64,000 nucleotides of DNA from Caldilineales bacterium (GTDB lineage Bacteria; Chloroflexota; Anaerolineae; J102): the NCBI GenBank assembly GCA_024102915.1, contig JAGFJG010000136.1:1-64000 (forward strand), written 5' to 3'. Below, in pieces: positions 63,313 through 64,000 of this stretch; positions within the stretch are counted from its first letter, which is position 1, and each line of letters opens with the position of its first letter. The position numbers and the translations under genes are program-made. Below the pieces are notes generated by a model. That model saw nothing but the letters and a program-made list of their open reading frames with translations. It ran no database searches and was not told the origin of the DNA.

Positions 63313-64000
63313 AAACCGCTCGTTGGAGTTGGACTGCTTGCCTGGGGTTCATGCTTTTGTTCCTGGCAGCGTGCAATCCCTCCACCCCGCCGCCCACGCC
63401 AACGCCCGCCACCCTGCATGGTGTCGGCAGTTCCGTGCTGGGCGAGGGCTGGCCGGAGCTTGAGTCCGAGTTCAGCGCCCGCCACCCGGAGATTCAGATT
63501 GCATTCGACGCTACCGCCTCCGCCCTGGGCGTGGAGGAAGTGGCCGACGGCCTGGCCGCCTTCGCCATCAGCACCGACCCCACCGCCCCCGATCGGTATC
63601 CCGAACTCGATTTCGATCTGATCGGCCATGTCGCTCTGGCGATCATCGCCCAGCCTGATTTGGAACTGAATGCCATCGCAGTCGAAGATTTGCGCCAGCT
63701 TTTTGGTGGACGCGTGCAATCGCTGCCCGACGAACGTCAGACGCCTGTGAAATTGGTCAGCCGGGAGGAAGGCAGCGGCGAACGCGCCATCTTCGAGCAA
63801 ACGATCATGCAGGAGATGCCGGTCAGTCTGGCGGCGCTGATCCAACCCAGCGACGAAGCGGTGACCGAATACATAAGCCGCAATGACGGCGCAATCGGTT
63901 ACGCCCGCCTGAACAGCCTGGACGAAAGTGTGCAGATGCTGGCGCTCGACGGAATCCAGCCCAATCAGCCGGATTACCCCCTCATCCTGCCTGTCTATCT
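63261..64000 (+). CDS. PstS-like phosphate-binding lipoprotein, truncated by window end
   Basis: A 3'-truncated lipoprotein. The lipobox FLAAC is at about 63360-63374, followed by a Pro/Thr linker and a PBP-like domain: HGVGSSVLGEGWPELESEFSARHPE, then AIAVEDLRQLFGGRVQSLPDERQTPVKLVSREEGSGERAIFE, the pattern of PstS-type phosphate-binding proteins. ATG 63261 overlaps uppP by 52 bases and gives an unusually long N-terminal region. A CTG at 63309 overlapping the uppP stop as CTGA, or ATG 63351, are alternatives; the true start is uncertain. Confidence 0.75.
   Translation, partial: MDRRRAHFHPPALVGKLKTARWSWTACLGFMLLFLAACNPSTPPPTPTPATLHGVGSSVLGEGWPELESEFSARHPEIQIAFDATASALGVEEVADGLAAFAISTDPTAPDRYPELDFDLIGHVALAIIAQPDLELNAIAVEDLRQLFGGRVQSLPDERQTPVKLVSREEGSGERAIFEQTIMQEMPVSLAALIQPSDEAVTEYISRNDGAIGYARLNSLDESVQMLALDGIQPNQPDYPLILPVY

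Overview
The window looks like chromosomal DNA of a member of the Chloroflexota, probably an Anaerolineae/Caldilineae-type lineage. This is an inference from protein style and gene content; no rRNA or other marker is present. The signs are Thr-Pro-rich linkers in secreted proteins, lipoproteins with LAAC/LSAC lipoboxes, split glycine decarboxylase genes, T-box and glycine-riboswitch control, and a B12-type photoreceptor regulator. Base composition is mostly GC-rich. Two patches are clearly more AT-rich: about 13.7-14.6 kb and parts of 49.4-50.1 kb.

Layout. 1-5.5 kb holds the 3' part of a giant secreted protein (Thr-Pro stalk, CSLREA-like domain, beta-helix, PPC domain with 11 LQNVP repeats, C25/gingipain-like peptidase, PKD-like domains). 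5.7-10.8 kb holds a secreted sulfatase, a PQQ-type sugar dehydrogenase, a PIG-L deacetylase and a lipoprotein. 11.0-13.7 kb holds an esterase, a DegV protein and a GNAT-like protein, followed by an AT-rich membrane-protein gene of unknown origin. 14.6-21.5 kb is a serine/glycine block: two tRNA-Ser genes, serS behind a T-box leader, and gcvT-gcvH-gcvPA-gcvPB behind a tandem glycine riboswitch. 22.1-28.1 kb is a putative light-response operon: a CarH/LitR-like B12 regulator, an SDR epimerase, an SRPBCC protein, a phytoene-desaturase-like flavoprotein and a DNA photolyase, with an acyltransferase gene divergent from it.

28.2-42.6 kb is a 12-gene minus-strand operon: solute-binding protein, two permeases, two ATPases, URO-D-like protein, Gfo/Idh/MocA oxidoreductase, AGE-family epimerase, sulfatase, NagA, NagB and an aldo/keto reductase. 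It fits import and breakdown of a sulfated amino-sugar glycan. A LacI regulator, with lac-operator-like tandem repeats beside it, separates this operon from a plus-strand pair: a mannonate-oxidoreductase-like SDR and a LarA-family nickel-pincer racemase homologue.

46.4-64 kb is mixed housekeeping and stress genes: TrkH/TrkA potassium uptake, adenylate kinase, a cassette-like small ORF, a DUF3048 lipoprotein, a REC-glutaredoxin-TrxR-like fusion beside a UBP zinc-finger protein, an SPL-like radical SAM protein behind a LexA-type box, an HxlR regulator, plsC-cmk-rluB-dacA, tgt, uppP and the start of a PstS-like binding protein.

The most unusual items are the cysteine-less REC/Grx/TrxR fusion with its UBP-finger neighbour, the CarH-like operon with its tandem operator, the LexA-box-driven leaderless SPL-like gene, and the giant C25-like protein. 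All family assignments come from reading the sequence, without database searches.
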